Source: Bacillus wiedmannii (GTDB lineage Bacteria > Bacillota > Bacilli > Bacillales > Bacillaceae_G). Taken from it: a DNA stretch of 64,000 bases. A program made the position numbers and the translations under genes. Below the pieces are notes generated by a model. It was not told the DNA's origin and did no database searches. It saw nothing but the letters and a program-made list of their open reading frames with translations. The number at the start of each line of letters is the position of its first letter. Position 1 is the stretch's first letter. Location: NCBI RefSeq assembly GCF_001583695.1, contig NZ_LOBC01000017.1:496001-560000 (forward strand), given 5' to 3'. This document shows positions 9,026 through 17,182 of this stretch, piece after piece.

Positions 9026-9493
9026 TTATTTCTTCCCTATCATGCGAACCTCTTCAATTTTCCATCCATCCTCTTCTTTTCCAAGCGCATACTGTACGTT
9101 CTTCTGAAGAGTGACCTCCCCCTCTATTTCTTTTTCCTTCGTTTCAACAACAACATACCCTGCTTTACTAGCTTTCATATCTATATGTTCCAATTCGATT
9201 TTCTTATTTCCCTTTTGAAAAGCTGCTTCTTTTTGTGTTTTTAAGTCTTCAGCACTAGGCATCTTCTTTGAAAATAACTCCATATGTTCAGCAAGATTTT
9301 TTTCATTTGTCGTCCGTACAAACTTCTCCATAACATCTTGAATCGATTTCTCTTCTTCTTTCGTTATTTGTACCTTTTCCTCAGCTTTTGTAGTAGTAGA
9401 TTTTTTTTCTATCTGATTCTCTTTGGATTGACATCCAACTAGCAATACTACACCTATTAGAAGGGATCCTATCCCTCTGAAAAAAGCCCCCAT
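9026..9493 (-). CDS. lipoprotein of unknown function
   Basis: A 155-residue predicted lipoprotein: MGAFFRGIGSLLIGVVLLVG then Cys (lipobox LVGC, Cys near residue 21). A charged linker rich in Lys/Glu follows, then a domain (about residues 50-155) with an NTF2-like or DUF4878-like pattern of a helix ('VMEKFVRTTNEKNLAEHMELF') followed by strands ending in DGWKIEEVRMIG. The ATG at 9493 has TAGGAGATGGGAAG upstream. A start at 9541 would add 16 residues that overlap the preceding terminator hairpin. Lies just downstream of alkaline phosphatase. Confidence 0.75.
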   Translation of the reverse strand: MGAFFRGIGSLLIGVVLLVGCQSKENQIEKKSTTTKAEEKVQITKEEEKSIQDVMEKFVRTTNEKNLAEHMELFSKKMPSAEDLKTQKEAAFQKGNKKIELEHIDMKASKAGYVVVETKEKEIEGEVTLQKNVQYALGKEEDGWKIEEVRMIGKK

Positions 9494-9506
9494 CTTCCCA
9501 TCTCCT

Positions 9507-9538
9507 AAAAAGAAAAGTGAGGCATTTCGCCTCACTTT
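9507..9538 (-). terminator. terminator of alkaline phosphatase gene
   Basis: AAAGTGAGGC / GCCTCACTTT stem with TTCTTTTT tail on the minus strand, 10 bp beyond the stop at 9548. Confidence 0.88.
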
Positions 9539-9547
9539 CATTTATAA

Positions 9548-10933
9548 TTAGCGTCTTCCTTTATTCGGATCGCCACCGCCAACAATATCAAAGACACGTT
9601 TAGCGATATTTGTATTCTCTTGAACGCCAGAGAACAAGTATTTACCAGGGCCAAATGCATATACGTTTACATCTTCCCCTGTATGCCCACCTGTAGTCCA
9701 TCCTGTAACCGAACGCTTATTGAAAATATCCTCAATCGCATTATCAATCTTTGTTACATCTTTTGAAGGAGCAATATCATTTACCGCTTTAATTTCTTCT
9801 GGTGTTAATTGTAAATCAATATATTTTTTCAATGTCTCTTCTACATTTGCACCTTTTGCAATCTCATTTGCCATGAAGTCTGGTGTACGTTTTGCAGCTT
9901 TAATTGGATCTACTTTAAAGTTATACTCACCATTCGCACCTAAAGATAATCCGCCAGTAGCGTGGTCTGCCGTTGCAACGACTAACGTATTTTTATCTTT
10001 TTTCGCAAACTCAATCGCTGCTTTAAATGCTTTTTCAAAGTCTTCCATTTCACTCATTGCACCTACGATATCATTATCGTGTCCAGCCCAGTCGATTTGA
10101 CTTCCTTCAACCATTAAGAAGAAACCATTTTTATTTTTGTTCAAACGCTCAATTGCTGCATTTGTCATTTCTTCTAATGAAGGTGTCTTCTCATTACGGT
10201 CAATCATTTTATCTAAACCGCCTGGTGCAAATAAACCTAAAATTTGATCGTTTTTATCATTTAACAATTGATCTCGATCTGTTACGTAGCTATAACCAGA
10301 TTTCTTAAACTCTTCTGTAAGATTACGATCTTTTCTAACAAAGTTTTTTACGCCGCCGCCAAGCATAACATCTACTTTATGCTTCCCTTTAATTTTTTCA
10401 TCAAAATAATCATTTGCAATTGCATCCATATTTTTACGACTAATGTCATGCGCACCGAAAGCAGCTGGTGTTGCATGTGTAATTTCAGAAGTAGCAACTA
10501 ATCCTGTTGATTTCCCTTTTTCTTTCGCTTGTTCAAGAACAGTTTTCACTTCTGCTTTATCATTATCAACTGCAATTGCCGCATTATATGTTTTAATTCC
10601 CGCTGACATAGCTGTTGCTGCTGATGCAGAGTCTGTGATATTTTCATGTTCATCTTCCGGATATGTTTTTTGTGTTCCTACAAGATGCTTATCAAACTCT
10701 GTAGATTCCATCTCAAAAGTTTTTGGATTATCTTTCATATAACGATGAGCCGTCATGTATGAAGGTCCCATACCATCCCCAATTAATACAATGACATTTT
10801 TAATCTTTGCATTGCTTCCGCTCTCATCTGCATTAACCTCACTAGAACGAGTAAAATTCCATGTTGCTACCGAAGTAACAGCTAACGACGCCACAACTGC
10901 AAATGGCCATGCTTTTTTTACAAACTTTTTCAC
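9548..10933 (-). CDS. phoA: secreted alkaline phosphatase
   Basis: Exported metal-dependent phosphomonoesterase that frees phosphate from organic esters. Signal peptide: KKFVKKAWPFAVVASLAVTS near residues 2-21. The metal-binding IGDGMG motif is at 51-56, and the phosphorylated serine in the TDSASAATAM motif is Ser-102. Further metal ligands appear in ITHATPAAFGAH, EGSQIDWAGHDND, TADHATGG and TGGHTGEDV. Length 461. GTG start at 10933 with AGGGGG upstream. A three-repeat PhoP box lies about 80-105 bp upstream, so induction by phosphate starvation is expected. The symbol follows the family; Bacillus paralogs are also called phoA/phoB. Confidence 0.95.
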   Translation of the reverse strand: MKKFVKKAWPFAVVASLAVTSVATWNFTRSSEVNADESGSNAKIKNVIVLIGDGMGPSYMTAHRYMKDNPKTFEMESTEFDKHLVGTQKTYPEDEHENITDSASAATAMSAGIKTYNAAIAVDNDKAEVKTVLEQAKEKGKSTGLVATSEITHATPAAFGAHDISRKNMDAIANDYFDEKIKGKHKVDVMLGGGVKNFVRKDRNLTEEFKKSGYSYVTDRDQLLNDKNDQILGLFAPGGLDKMIDRNEKTPSLEEMTNAAIERLNKNKNGFFLMVEGSQIDWAGHDNDIVGAMSEMEDFEKAFKAAIEFAKKDKNTLVVATADHATGGLSLGANGEYNFKVDPIKAAKRTPDFMANEIAKGANVEETLKKYIDLQLTPEEIKAVNDIAPSKDVTKIDNAIEDIFNKRSVTGWTTGGHTGEDVNVYAFGPGKYLFSGVQENTNIAKRVFDIVGGGDPNKGRR

Positions 10934-11011
10934 TATATTGTCCCCCTAATTAGGTTATTCATTTCCCACTATCAAATTTAATAGAAGACTATTAAGAGAA
11001 AATTAGTTATA

Positions 11012-11038
11012 TGTAAATTTTTTGTTAACTTATGTAAA
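11012..11038 (-). promoter_or_regulatory. PhoP box of alkaline phosphatase
   Basis: On the minus strand TTTACA-TAAG-TTAACA-AAAAA-TTTACA: three TT(T/A)ACA direct repeats spaced 10 and 11 bp, the arrangement of Bacillus PhoP boxes (TT(A/T/C)ACA with 4-6 bp gaps). Confidence 0.82.
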
Positions 11039-11194
11039 TATCAGTTATAATTTGTATAAGTTTGTCTGTTCGTATCAACATTCTTCGCCTTTACAATCCA
11101 AATATAAACAAGTTGGATTTCATTTAACGTAAATCTCTTATTTAACATTTTCAATCTACTTTTATGAAAATTAATAGAAATGTGGGGAGTATTT

Positions 11195-12028
11195 ATGAAA
11201 ACAATAAAGCTAGATGAATCTTTTATTTTTGATTTACTCGACCTTTGCAAAGCTATTGGATGGTTACAAGATAAAGCATTTATGAAAAAGCAATTCGAAA
11301 TGTATCTTTCTCTCGGCACACTTATTGGTTATATGCATGAAAATAAACTGATTGCAGCTGGAGGAGTATTTCCTTTTAAAGATAGTTTTTCTACTATTGG
11401 CATGTTAATCGTTCATCCTAATTTTCAAGGCCGAGGCATCGGGCGTATTTTGCTAAATCGTTGCTTAGAACACACTCTCCCAAAACAACCAATTGCACTT
11501 CTTGCAACAAAAGCTGGCGAGCCTCTTTATACATCATGCGGATTTAAAACAGTAACAACGATTCATCGTTTTGAGAAACAAACTACTAAAACACATATTA
11601 CTCATACGCAACAAGTGAAAGAACAAGATCTTGTCTCACTTATTTCTCTCGATCAAATTACAACTGGCGCTAATCGTTCTTTACTTTATTCATTACTCTT
11701 ACCAAGAACAAGCCACTCTTTTAAAATTGAGAGAAATAACTGTATAGAAGCTTTTTCCTTATGTATACAAAAAGGAAATATATTATGCGTCAATCCACTT
11801 ATCGCAAAGCAAGAGCAGGACGCTATTCAATTATTCAAGAGAATCTGTGAATGTTGGAATGGCACAGTAAGGATTGATGTCCCACATTCACAATTTTCAT
11901 TTCGTCAATTTCTTCAAACAGAAAGTTTCCAAGAAACGCTCCTTTCACCTCTTATGATAAAAAGTGGTAGCCAACTTCCTGGAAATCGTAATATGCTATT
12001 TGCTATGATAGATACAGCGTTATGTTAG
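11195..12028 (+). CDS. GNAT family N-acetyltransferase
   Basis: A 277-residue acetyl-CoA dependent acyltransferase; substrate unknown. The N-terminal half carries the GNAT fold, with the acetyl-CoA loop IVHPNFQGRGIGRILLNRCL near residues 76-95 and the LYTSCGFK segment near 115. The C-terminal ~130 residues are a second, poorly conserved region typical of the longer two-domain GNAT proteins. ATG at 11195 with GGGGAG upstream. 15 bp before the lipoprotein hydrolase gene, so probably co-transcribed. Confidence 0.85.
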   Translation: MKTIKLDESFIFDLLDLCKAIGWLQDKAFMKKQFEMYLSLGTLIGYMHENKLIAAGGVFPFKDSFSTIGMLIVHPNFQGRGIGRILLNRCLEHTLPKQPIALLATKAGEPLYTSCGFKTVTTIHRFEKQTTKTHITHTQQVKEQDLVSLISLDQITTGANRSLLYSLLLPRTSHSFKIERNNCIEAFSLCIQKGNILCVNPLIAKQEQDAIQLFKRICECWNGTVRIDVPHSQFSFRQFLQTESFQETLLSPLMIKSGSQLPGNRNMLFAMIDTALC

Positions 12029-12043
12029 AAAGGGGACACCTCA

Positions 12044-12928
12044 TTGAAGCGATTTAGCTATTTTATGGTAGGTTGTCTTACTCTTACACTATTAGTAGGA
12101 TGTAGTGCAGCAGAAAAGCCAGTAGAACAAGTAAAACAAGTTAAAAATACACTTACAGCGAAACTAGCTACCGAGGAAAAAATGGTAGAAATAGATGGGC
12201 AAACCATTTACTTTAAAAAGATTGGTAATGAAAAGCCACCTTTACTTATGATCCATGGATTTGGAGGATCGTCAGATGGTTTTCAAAAGATTTACTCAGA
12301 TTTAGCAAAAGATCATACAATTATCTCTGTAGATGCTTTAGGCTTCGGGCGCTCATCTAAGCCGATGGATTTTTATTATTCTTTCCCAACTCATGCAAAT
12401 TTGTATTATAAATTAATGAAAAAACTAGGTTATGATTCGTTTGCAATACTGGGACACTCAATGGGCGGAGAAATTTCTCTTAATTTAACATATTTATATC
12501 CTGAAGCCGTTACCCACCTTATTTTAACTGATGCTACAGGTGGTCCTCATACATTCGTTAATAAACAAGGCTCACCAAAACCACAGTTGTCGACTGATTT
12601 AAATACCGTTTCTGCTGTTGCAGATTATGATGAAAGTAAAGTGAAATTTAAACGTAATGACGAAGAGCATTACAATAAAATGAAATTATGGCCTAGACGT
12701 CTTCAAATCAATGCAAATGAACTGAAACAACCAACCTTAATTATATGGGGAAGAAATGATAGTAGCGTTTCTTGGAAAGAAGGAGAAACGTATCATCAAT
12801 TCTTAAAAAATAGTACTTTCCATATTATCGAAAAAGGTTATCATGCACCATTTCGTCAAGAGCCACAAGAATTTGTAGGTTATGTAAAAGAATTCTTTAA
12901 AAACAATCCAATAAAAGTTGAAAAATAA
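12044..12928 (+). CDS. alpha/beta-hydrolase lipoprotein
   Basis: A 294-residue membrane-anchored serine hydrolase. The lipobox LVGC is near residue 19. The fold motifs are the oxyanion HGFGGSSDGF near 71-80, the nucleophile elbow GHSMGGE near 134-140, an acidic residue near WGRNDSSV, and the catalytic histidine in KGYHAPFRQEP near the end. Substrate unknown; closest style is the esterase/lipase and meta-cleavage hydrolase group. TTG start at 12044 with AAAGGGG upstream. Confidence 0.86.
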   Translation: MKRFSYFMVGCLTLTLLVGCSAAEKPVEQVKQVKNTLTAKLATEEKMVEIDGQTIYFKKIGNEKPPLLMIHGFGGSSDGFQKIYSDLAKDHTIISVDALGFGRSSKPMDFYYSFPTHANLYYKLMKKLGYDSFAILGHSMGGEISLNLTYLYPEAVTHLILTDATGGPHTFVNKQGSPKPQLSTDLNTVSAVADYDESKVKFKRNDEEHYNKMKLWPRRLQINANELKQPTLIIWGRNDSSVSWKEGETYHQFLKNSTFHIIEKGYHAPFRQEPQEFVGYVKEFFKNNPIKVEK

Positions 12929-12931
12929 CAT

Positions 12932-12962
12932 AAGCGGGTATCTCATTTTGAGATACCCGCTT
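12932..12962. terminator. bidirectional terminator
   Basis: AAGCGGGTATCTCA / TGAGATACCCGCTT, 13-14 bp stem between convergent hydrolase and DoxX genes. Confidence 0.88.
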
Positions 12963-12969
12963 TCATATA

Positions 12970-13470
12970 TTAAGCAGCTTGCTTTTGGCGTTTTTGAGTT
13001 TTTGATCCTAGTACTTTCGGAATAACGAAACCATCTATTCCAAATTTACCAGCATTCATACCAGAAACTAGAACGAACATTGATAGAATAACCATTTCAG
13101 GATTGACACCAATTGACCCACTAAACATATAGGAAAAGTTCATTACAAGACCGAAAAAGACCGCTGTTTTTGTTAAACAGCCTATAATTAAACCAATTCC
13201 AACTAAAATTTCTCCCCACGTTACAAGTGTATTAAATAGATCAACGTTTGGAATTGCGAAATCTTGTAAAAATGATGCCCACCAAGATTGAACAGCCGGT
13301 TGTGCTCCTTTAGATTTTTCAATTGCACCTTGTAGATAACCTGTTGCATCGAATCCTTTTCCTTGTAGTTTACCGATTCCAGCCATTAACCATGTGTAAC
13401 CAAGATATACTCGAATTACTGCTAACACAAAAGAAACTGCTTTGTTTTCTCTTAAAAATTGAATAACCAT
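12970..13470 (-). CDS. DoxX family membrane protein
   Basis: A 166-residue integral membrane protein with four hydrophobic segments: near residues 13-31, 84-102, 105-122 and 127-142. The DoxX signature YLGYTWLMAGIGKLQGKGF lies near 22-40. DoxX proteins are linked to quinone or thiol redox stress in several bacteria, but the biochemical role here is unknown. ATG with AGGAGGAAGAT upstream. The 265-bp upstream gap also contains a Fur box and an opposite-strand promoter. Confidence 0.88.
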   Translation of the reverse strand: MVIQFLRENKAVSFVLAVIRVYLGYTWLMAGIGKLQGKGFDATGYLQGAIEKSKGAQPAVQSWWASFLQDFAIPNVDLFNTLVTWGEILVGIGLIIGCLTKTAVFFGLVMNFSYMFSGSIGVNPEMVILSMFVLVSGMNAGKFGIDGFVIPKVLGSKTQKRQKQAA

Positions 13471-13623
13471 ATCTTCCTCCTAAAGTTGTAATTAAGTTAG
13501 TTACAGATAATATAATAACATCAGTTACTTATTTATAAAACGTTAATTACGAATAATTTGTGACATGTGTATGAAACATTAAAAACTAACGTTTATATAG
13601 TAACTTTTTTTACCTGTAAAAAC

Positions 13624-13659
13624 TTGAACATATCATACCATAGGTGATAATCATTTTCA
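13624..13659 (+). promoter_or_regulatory. Fur box overlapping a plus-strand promoter
   Basis: TGATAATCATTTTCA at 13645-13659 differs at one position from the Bacillus Fur core TGATAATNATTATCA. On the plus strand TTGAAC (13624-13629) and GATAAT (13646-13651), spacer 16, form a promoter with the Fur box over the -10. No plus-strand gene follows before the terminator at 13701. Confidence 0.55.
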
Positions 13660-13700
13660 TTGAAGAAAATGTAAAAAAAATGTGAGTTAAATGTGAAACA

Positions 13701-13733
13701 CCTTTATTCGAATATAGAATAAAGGCGTTTTTT
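13701..13733 (+). terminator. terminator, strongest on the plus strand
   Basis: CCTTTATTC / GAATAAAGG 9-bp stem, then CGTTTTTT on the plus strand. On the minus strand the tail is TGTTTCAC, so it is weaker as the end of the CHAT-like gene. May serve both. Confidence 0.75.
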
Positions 13734-13734
13734 A

Positions 13735-14271
13735 CTATTTATAGAATTGAAATGTACGTGTCTCCTCATCAATTAATTTTGCCTCTTGAAAAGCATCTTC
13801 TAACGTTTTTGCATGGTTAATAAGCCCATAAAATAAGCGTATTGTAAACATAAGTGCTGCATTCCCATCTACATAATCTATCGATGCAATATACGATTTC
13901 GCCCCACTACGTAAAAAAGATTCTGCTAGTTTTCTCTCCCCTAACGTACACCCGCTATTTACAATATGTGTATTATGCAATTTTGCATATTTATAAATTT
14001 CTGCTGCACCAAAGTATCCCCTCGGTTCATCTTGTTCATATATATCTTCACCTAACTCTTCCATGACAAACTTTCCTTCCTCACCATGAAAGCAAAAGAC
14101 AACATAATTAATATCATTATATAAACTCTTTCCAGAAAGAATATCGATGAACTCTTTCGGTCTACCAATCCAGTATGTTATAACTTTTGCCCCAAAATAT
14201 TCAAGCGATGCTCGAATTGATTGCGCCTCTAAATCGGAATTAAAGCCAACTACTAGTGCAACATTCAACAT
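13735..14271 (-). CDS. small CHAT/caspase-like protein
   Basis: A 178-residue stand-alone protein of caspase/CHAT type by pattern. Strand-like segments VALVVGF, VITYWIG and INYVVFCFHG end in His-62. Then THIVNSGCTLGE places Cys-108 after a strand, followed by SFLRSGAKSYIASIDYVDGNAALMFTIRLFYGLI, the order seen in CHAT domains (HG ... SxC..G ... fl.aGa..vias...v.d..a......fy..l). A His-Cys dyad is therefore likely. No fused recognition domain. Eighteen bp downstream of a histidine phosphatase gene on the same strand. Annotation by motif reading only; not confirmed by profile search. Confidence 0.55.
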   Translation of the reverse strand: MLNVALVVGFNSDLEAQSIRASLEYFGAKVITYWIGRPKEFIDILSGKSLYNDINYVVFCFHGEEGKFVMEELGEDIYEQDEPRGYFGAAEIYKYAKLHNTHIVNSGCTLGERKLAESFLRSGAKSYIASIDYVDGNAALMFTIRLFYGLINHAKTLEDAFQEAKLIDEETRTFQFYK

Positions 14272-14289
14272 ATACCCTCAACCCTATCA

Positions 14290-14892
14290 TTAGATTTCAT
14301 CAATCAGACTTTTATGGGTTACCTCCATTTCATATATACCCGTTTCTTGCAAAAAATCATATCTAGTTAACACGACTTTCTGCAAATATTGCCTATACGC
14401 AGTAATTGTCCCGTCGTGAGATACAATACAAATTCTTTCCGTACCTAGCTCATAACACCAAAGAAGAAATTCATCTACTATTTGCTGAAAGCTATTCTCT
14501 GAAATAGTATTTATACCTTCCGTCCATAACTGCTTATTTGTACTTTTCTCTATCGAAAAATGTGGAAATAAATTTGTTATTATCCCCTGATCTACTATGT
14601 CATCACATGGTAATGTTTTCGCTCCTTCTCGATAAGGAAAAATACGTGGGGATACATATGGGTGGACGATTTTTTGACAAGTTACTTTCTCACTCCATAT
14701 TGCCGCTGTTTGTAAAGTTCTACGTGTAGGACTAACAATTAATATATCCGTTTCTTGTAATGGCACATTGCATTGAAGTAATTTAGCCTGATTCTTTCCC
14801 TCATCCGTTAATGGCGGATGAAGCACTTGTAAACTTGACGGCAAATCCTTTGTATGTTCACCTTCTCCGTGCCGAACAAAGACAAGCTTCAT
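14290..14892 (-). CDS. histidine phosphatase family protein
   Basis: A 200-residue cytosolic phosphatase of the phosphoglycerate-mutase-like superfamily. The catalytic RHG motif (MKLVFVRHGEGEHTK) opens the protein, an Arg in VSPTRRTLQTA near 60 supplies the second phosphate ligand, and IVSHDGTITAYRQ near 166 holds the second catalytic histidine. Substrate unknown. ATG at 14892 with GAGGAGG; the frame upstream is open but lacks a better ribosome site. First gene of a two-gene unit with the CHAT-like protein. Confidence 0.85.
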   Translation of the reverse strand: MKLVFVRHGEGEHTKDLPSSLQVLHPPLTDEGKNQAKLLQCNVPLQETDILIVSPTRRTLQTAAIWSEKVTCQKIVHPYVSPRIFPYREGAKTLPCDDIVDQGIITNLFPHFSIEKSTNKQLWTEGINTISENSFQQIVDEFLLWCYELGTERICIVSHDGTITAYRQYLQKVVLTRYDFLQETGIYEMEVTHKSLIDEI

Positions 14893-15063
14893 ATCCAGCC
14901 TCCTCTCTCTATGAAATCCTCTTACATATTTCTTCCCTATCTCATTCTTTATTCCTGCTATATGAAAAACTGGTATGTAAAAAACATTTGACACAATTAA
15001 TTGAAAAACATTACAATTATAATATGTAAAATACTTTTTACAAGAGAGAGGGGAATCACAAAT

Positions 15064-15402
15064 ATGAAATGGATTATCGCCTTTATCGGAATGATCATAT
15101 GGGGATACATAAATGGATTTTTTAATAGTGATAAAACCGCTAATCCTTGGATTACAGATGATGAACGTGAAACAAAAATTAAACAGAAAGCAATTATTGC
15201 AAGCTGGTCTGGTGTTTTCATGTTTTGTATCATTAACCTCTTAAACAAATGGTTAGGTTTAGGAACGAGTAATACATCACCTTACTTACCATCTTCTGTC
15301 GCAACTATTTTAAAAGAAAATGTAGAGTTACAAGTTTTACTTATGCTATTTATTACGTATGGCATATTTTACGTATACTATCGAAGAAAATTAAGCGCTT
15401 AA
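15064..15402 (+). CDS. small membrane protein of unknown function
   Basis: A 112-residue protein with three hydrophobic segments: near residues 2-19 (WIIAFIGMIIWGYINGFF), 46-61 and 90-104. The polar loop between the first two contains DKTANPWITDDERET. Not recognised as a named family. ATG at 15064 with AGAGGGG upstream. Followed 69 bp later by the small DUF4023 gene on the same strand. Confidence 0.75.
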   Translation: MKWIIAFIGMIIWGYINGFFNSDKTANPWITDDERETKIKQKAIIASWSGVFMFCIINLLNKWLGLGTSNTSPYLPSSVATILKENVELQVLLMLFITYGIFYVYYRRKLSA

Positions 15403-15471
15403 CTTTTATCTCATGATTATCCTCCTAAATGGTTATAGTAATTAGGACGAAATGAAAGGAGCGATATAAAA

Positions 15472-15594
15472 ATGAGTAACTCGAATGACTTTTTAGATAC
15501 ACTACATGAAAAACAAGCAAAAGATGAACAAAATAGAAAGCGTCAGGGAAACGGAAACCCCGCGAAAAAAAAACCAAATAAAACACATAAATAA
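15472..15594 (+). CDS. DUF4023-type small protein
   Basis: A 40-residue highly charged protein, MSNSNDFLDTLHEKQAKDEQ then NRKRQGNGNP and a Lys-rich tail. The pattern FL..LHE.Q.KDE.N..RQG.G.P matches the DUF4023 family of short Bacillus proteins of unknown function. AAAGGAG precedes the ATG and a terminator follows immediately. Confidence 0.8.
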   Translation: MSNSNDFLDTLHEKQAKDEQNRKRQGNGNPAKKKPNKTHK

Positions 15595-15600
15595 CAATAA

Positions 15601-15638
15601 AAAACCTGCCTAAAATTATCTTTTAGGCAGGTTTTTTA
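15601..15638. terminator. bidirectional terminator
   Basis: AAAACCTGCCTAAAA / TTTTAGGCAGGTTTT, 15-bp stem with TTT tail, between the DUF4023 gene and the convergent TolB-like gene. Confidence 0.92.
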
Positions 15639-16874
15639 TTCTTCTTTTACCGAGATGACATTTTCCCAGTTCCATTTCTCATAATACCATTCTGGTACAT
15701 CTATATTTTCAATCCACTTCTTTTCCTGTTTTCCATCATTACTGGAAAGCCATACATTGGCTTTCTTACGGTCTGAACGTATCCAAATTAATTGATTGTT
15801 CTTCTTCATAAAGATGGGATGATAGTCACCTTGCTTATGGGGTGGCTTTGTGATTTGATGTTGTTCGTCGCTTGTACTATCGATCTCATATAAGGATGGC
15901 AGTGACCTTTTTTCTGGCGGAGTTTCTATCCCTGCCTCTTTTGCTCGTGAAACGATCATTACTTTATCGTTCTTCCATACAAAATCCCAATCAACATATC
16001 CTTTCGGCGTAAAGGTGTTCTGCTGAAGTGCCGGCAGCTCTTTTACTTTTAAATGTTTATTCTCTAACGCAACTCTTCCGCTTCCTTCAATATAAGCTAA
16101 AATATTCTTGGATGGCGCCCATTTGAACCATTGTGTGTTTAATAACATTTGATCTACCTTTTCAAAGCGACTGCCATCTGCTCGAACTAAGCAAAGCGTA
16201 TTACTATCAGCTGACCACGAAGCTGTCGGTACCGCTAAAAATGAAATCCACCTTTGATCCGATGACCACTCAAACCCACTTGCAACTAGCGCTAGAAAAT
16301 CATCATGTTCATTTGGTAATGCATACAAATGCTTCATTTTGTGAGGATTCATATGTGCATCTATTTGCACTTCATATAGCTGAGCTCCTGTCCATCCTGT
16401 TGGAAGTAAGTGTGCTTCAGAAGATACAAGAAACTTCTTTCCATCAGGGTACCATGCATAATCACCTACACCAGCTGACACATTTTCAAAATCTGTATTC
16501 TTATTTTTGACATCAAACGTATTTAATATATTTGCAAATACAAATGCAATTATATTCTCTTTCGGTGACCATTGATAATTCGATACCTCAGATTGCAATG
16601 GCCTAACTTTTTTTCCATCTTCCAGTCGGTACAACTCCAAGGTGTTTTGCTTCTTTCCTTTAGCATAAGAAATCCATTCTCCATCATGAGACCATTTCGG
16701 CCCTGTTATGTACTCGCCTTTTGTTATTTGTTTTTCTTTTCCATCAATTTTAACCCAAAGATCATGATGACGAATAAAAGCAACCTTCACCCCATTATGT
16801 TCCGCACGAGTACTAAACATTGAAGATAAAAAAATAAACAAAACCACACTACTACTCACGATAATTTTTTTCAT
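15636..16874 (-). CDS. exported TolB/WD40-like beta-propeller protein
   Basis: A 412-residue secreted protein. Signal peptide MKKIIVSSSVVLFIFLSSMF ends near residue 25. The mature part has repeated propeller blades of the form 'GPKWSHDGEWISY', 'NYQWSPKENIIAFV', 'DYAWYPDGKKFLV', 'SGFEWSSDQRWISFLA' and 'WFKWAPSKNILAYIEG', which is the TolB/PD40 pattern. Ligand unknown. ATG at 16874 with GGAGGGACGT upstream; the longer frame to 16913 has no ribosome site. Monocistronic. Confidence 0.85.
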   Translation of the reverse strand: MKKIIVSSSVVLFIFLSSMFSTRAEHNGVKVAFIRHHDLWVKIDGKEKQITKGEYITGPKWSHDGEWISYAKGKKQNTLELYRLEDGKKVRPLQSEVSNYQWSPKENIIAFVFANILNTFDVKNKNTDFENVSAGVGDYAWYPDGKKFLVSSEAHLLPTGWTGAQLYEVQIDAHMNPHKMKHLYALPNEHDDFLALVASGFEWSSDQRWISFLAVPTASWSADSNTLCLVRADGSRFEKVDQMLLNTQWFKWAPSKNILAYIEGSGRVALENKHLKVKELPALQQNTFTPKGYVDWDFVWKNDKVMIVSRAKEAGIETPPEKRSLPSLYEIDSTSDEQHQITKPPHKQGDYHPIFMKKNNQLIWIRSDRKKANVWLSSNDGKQEKKWIENIDVPEWYYEKWNWENVISVKEE

Positions 16875-16974
16875 ACGTCCCTCCATTTTCTTATAGCATT
16901 CCTCATATTCCACTTACTATATGCGAATTTCACTCCGCATTGATTGGCAGTTACTGCACAATTGTTGTGGATTT

Positions 16975-17010
16975 ATGCACAGTGGAGGATGGGCTTCCCC
17001 CACTGTGCAT
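16975..17010. repeat. 11-bp inverted repeat upstream of the S8 protease
   Basis: ATGCACAGTGG (16975-16985) and CCACTGTGCAT (17000-17010) are perfect inverted arms with a 14-nt loop. No T tract follows on either strand, so it is not a standard terminator. It is the only clear structure in the 308-bp gap 16875-17182; it may be an operator or an RNA hairpin in the protease leader. Confidence 0.6.
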
Positions 17011-17182
17011 GAGCCATTCGACATAATCCCAAAAAATTTCCCGAATTTTTTTAATTCAAAGAGGATTGGTATGAATTATGTCGAAAGTATAGTTTAGCCA
17101 ACATTCGATTTTATATTTCAGAACAAAAATGTAAGATAACTTTTTTTCGGAATATTGGCACTTTTCAATAGGGGGAGTTTCA

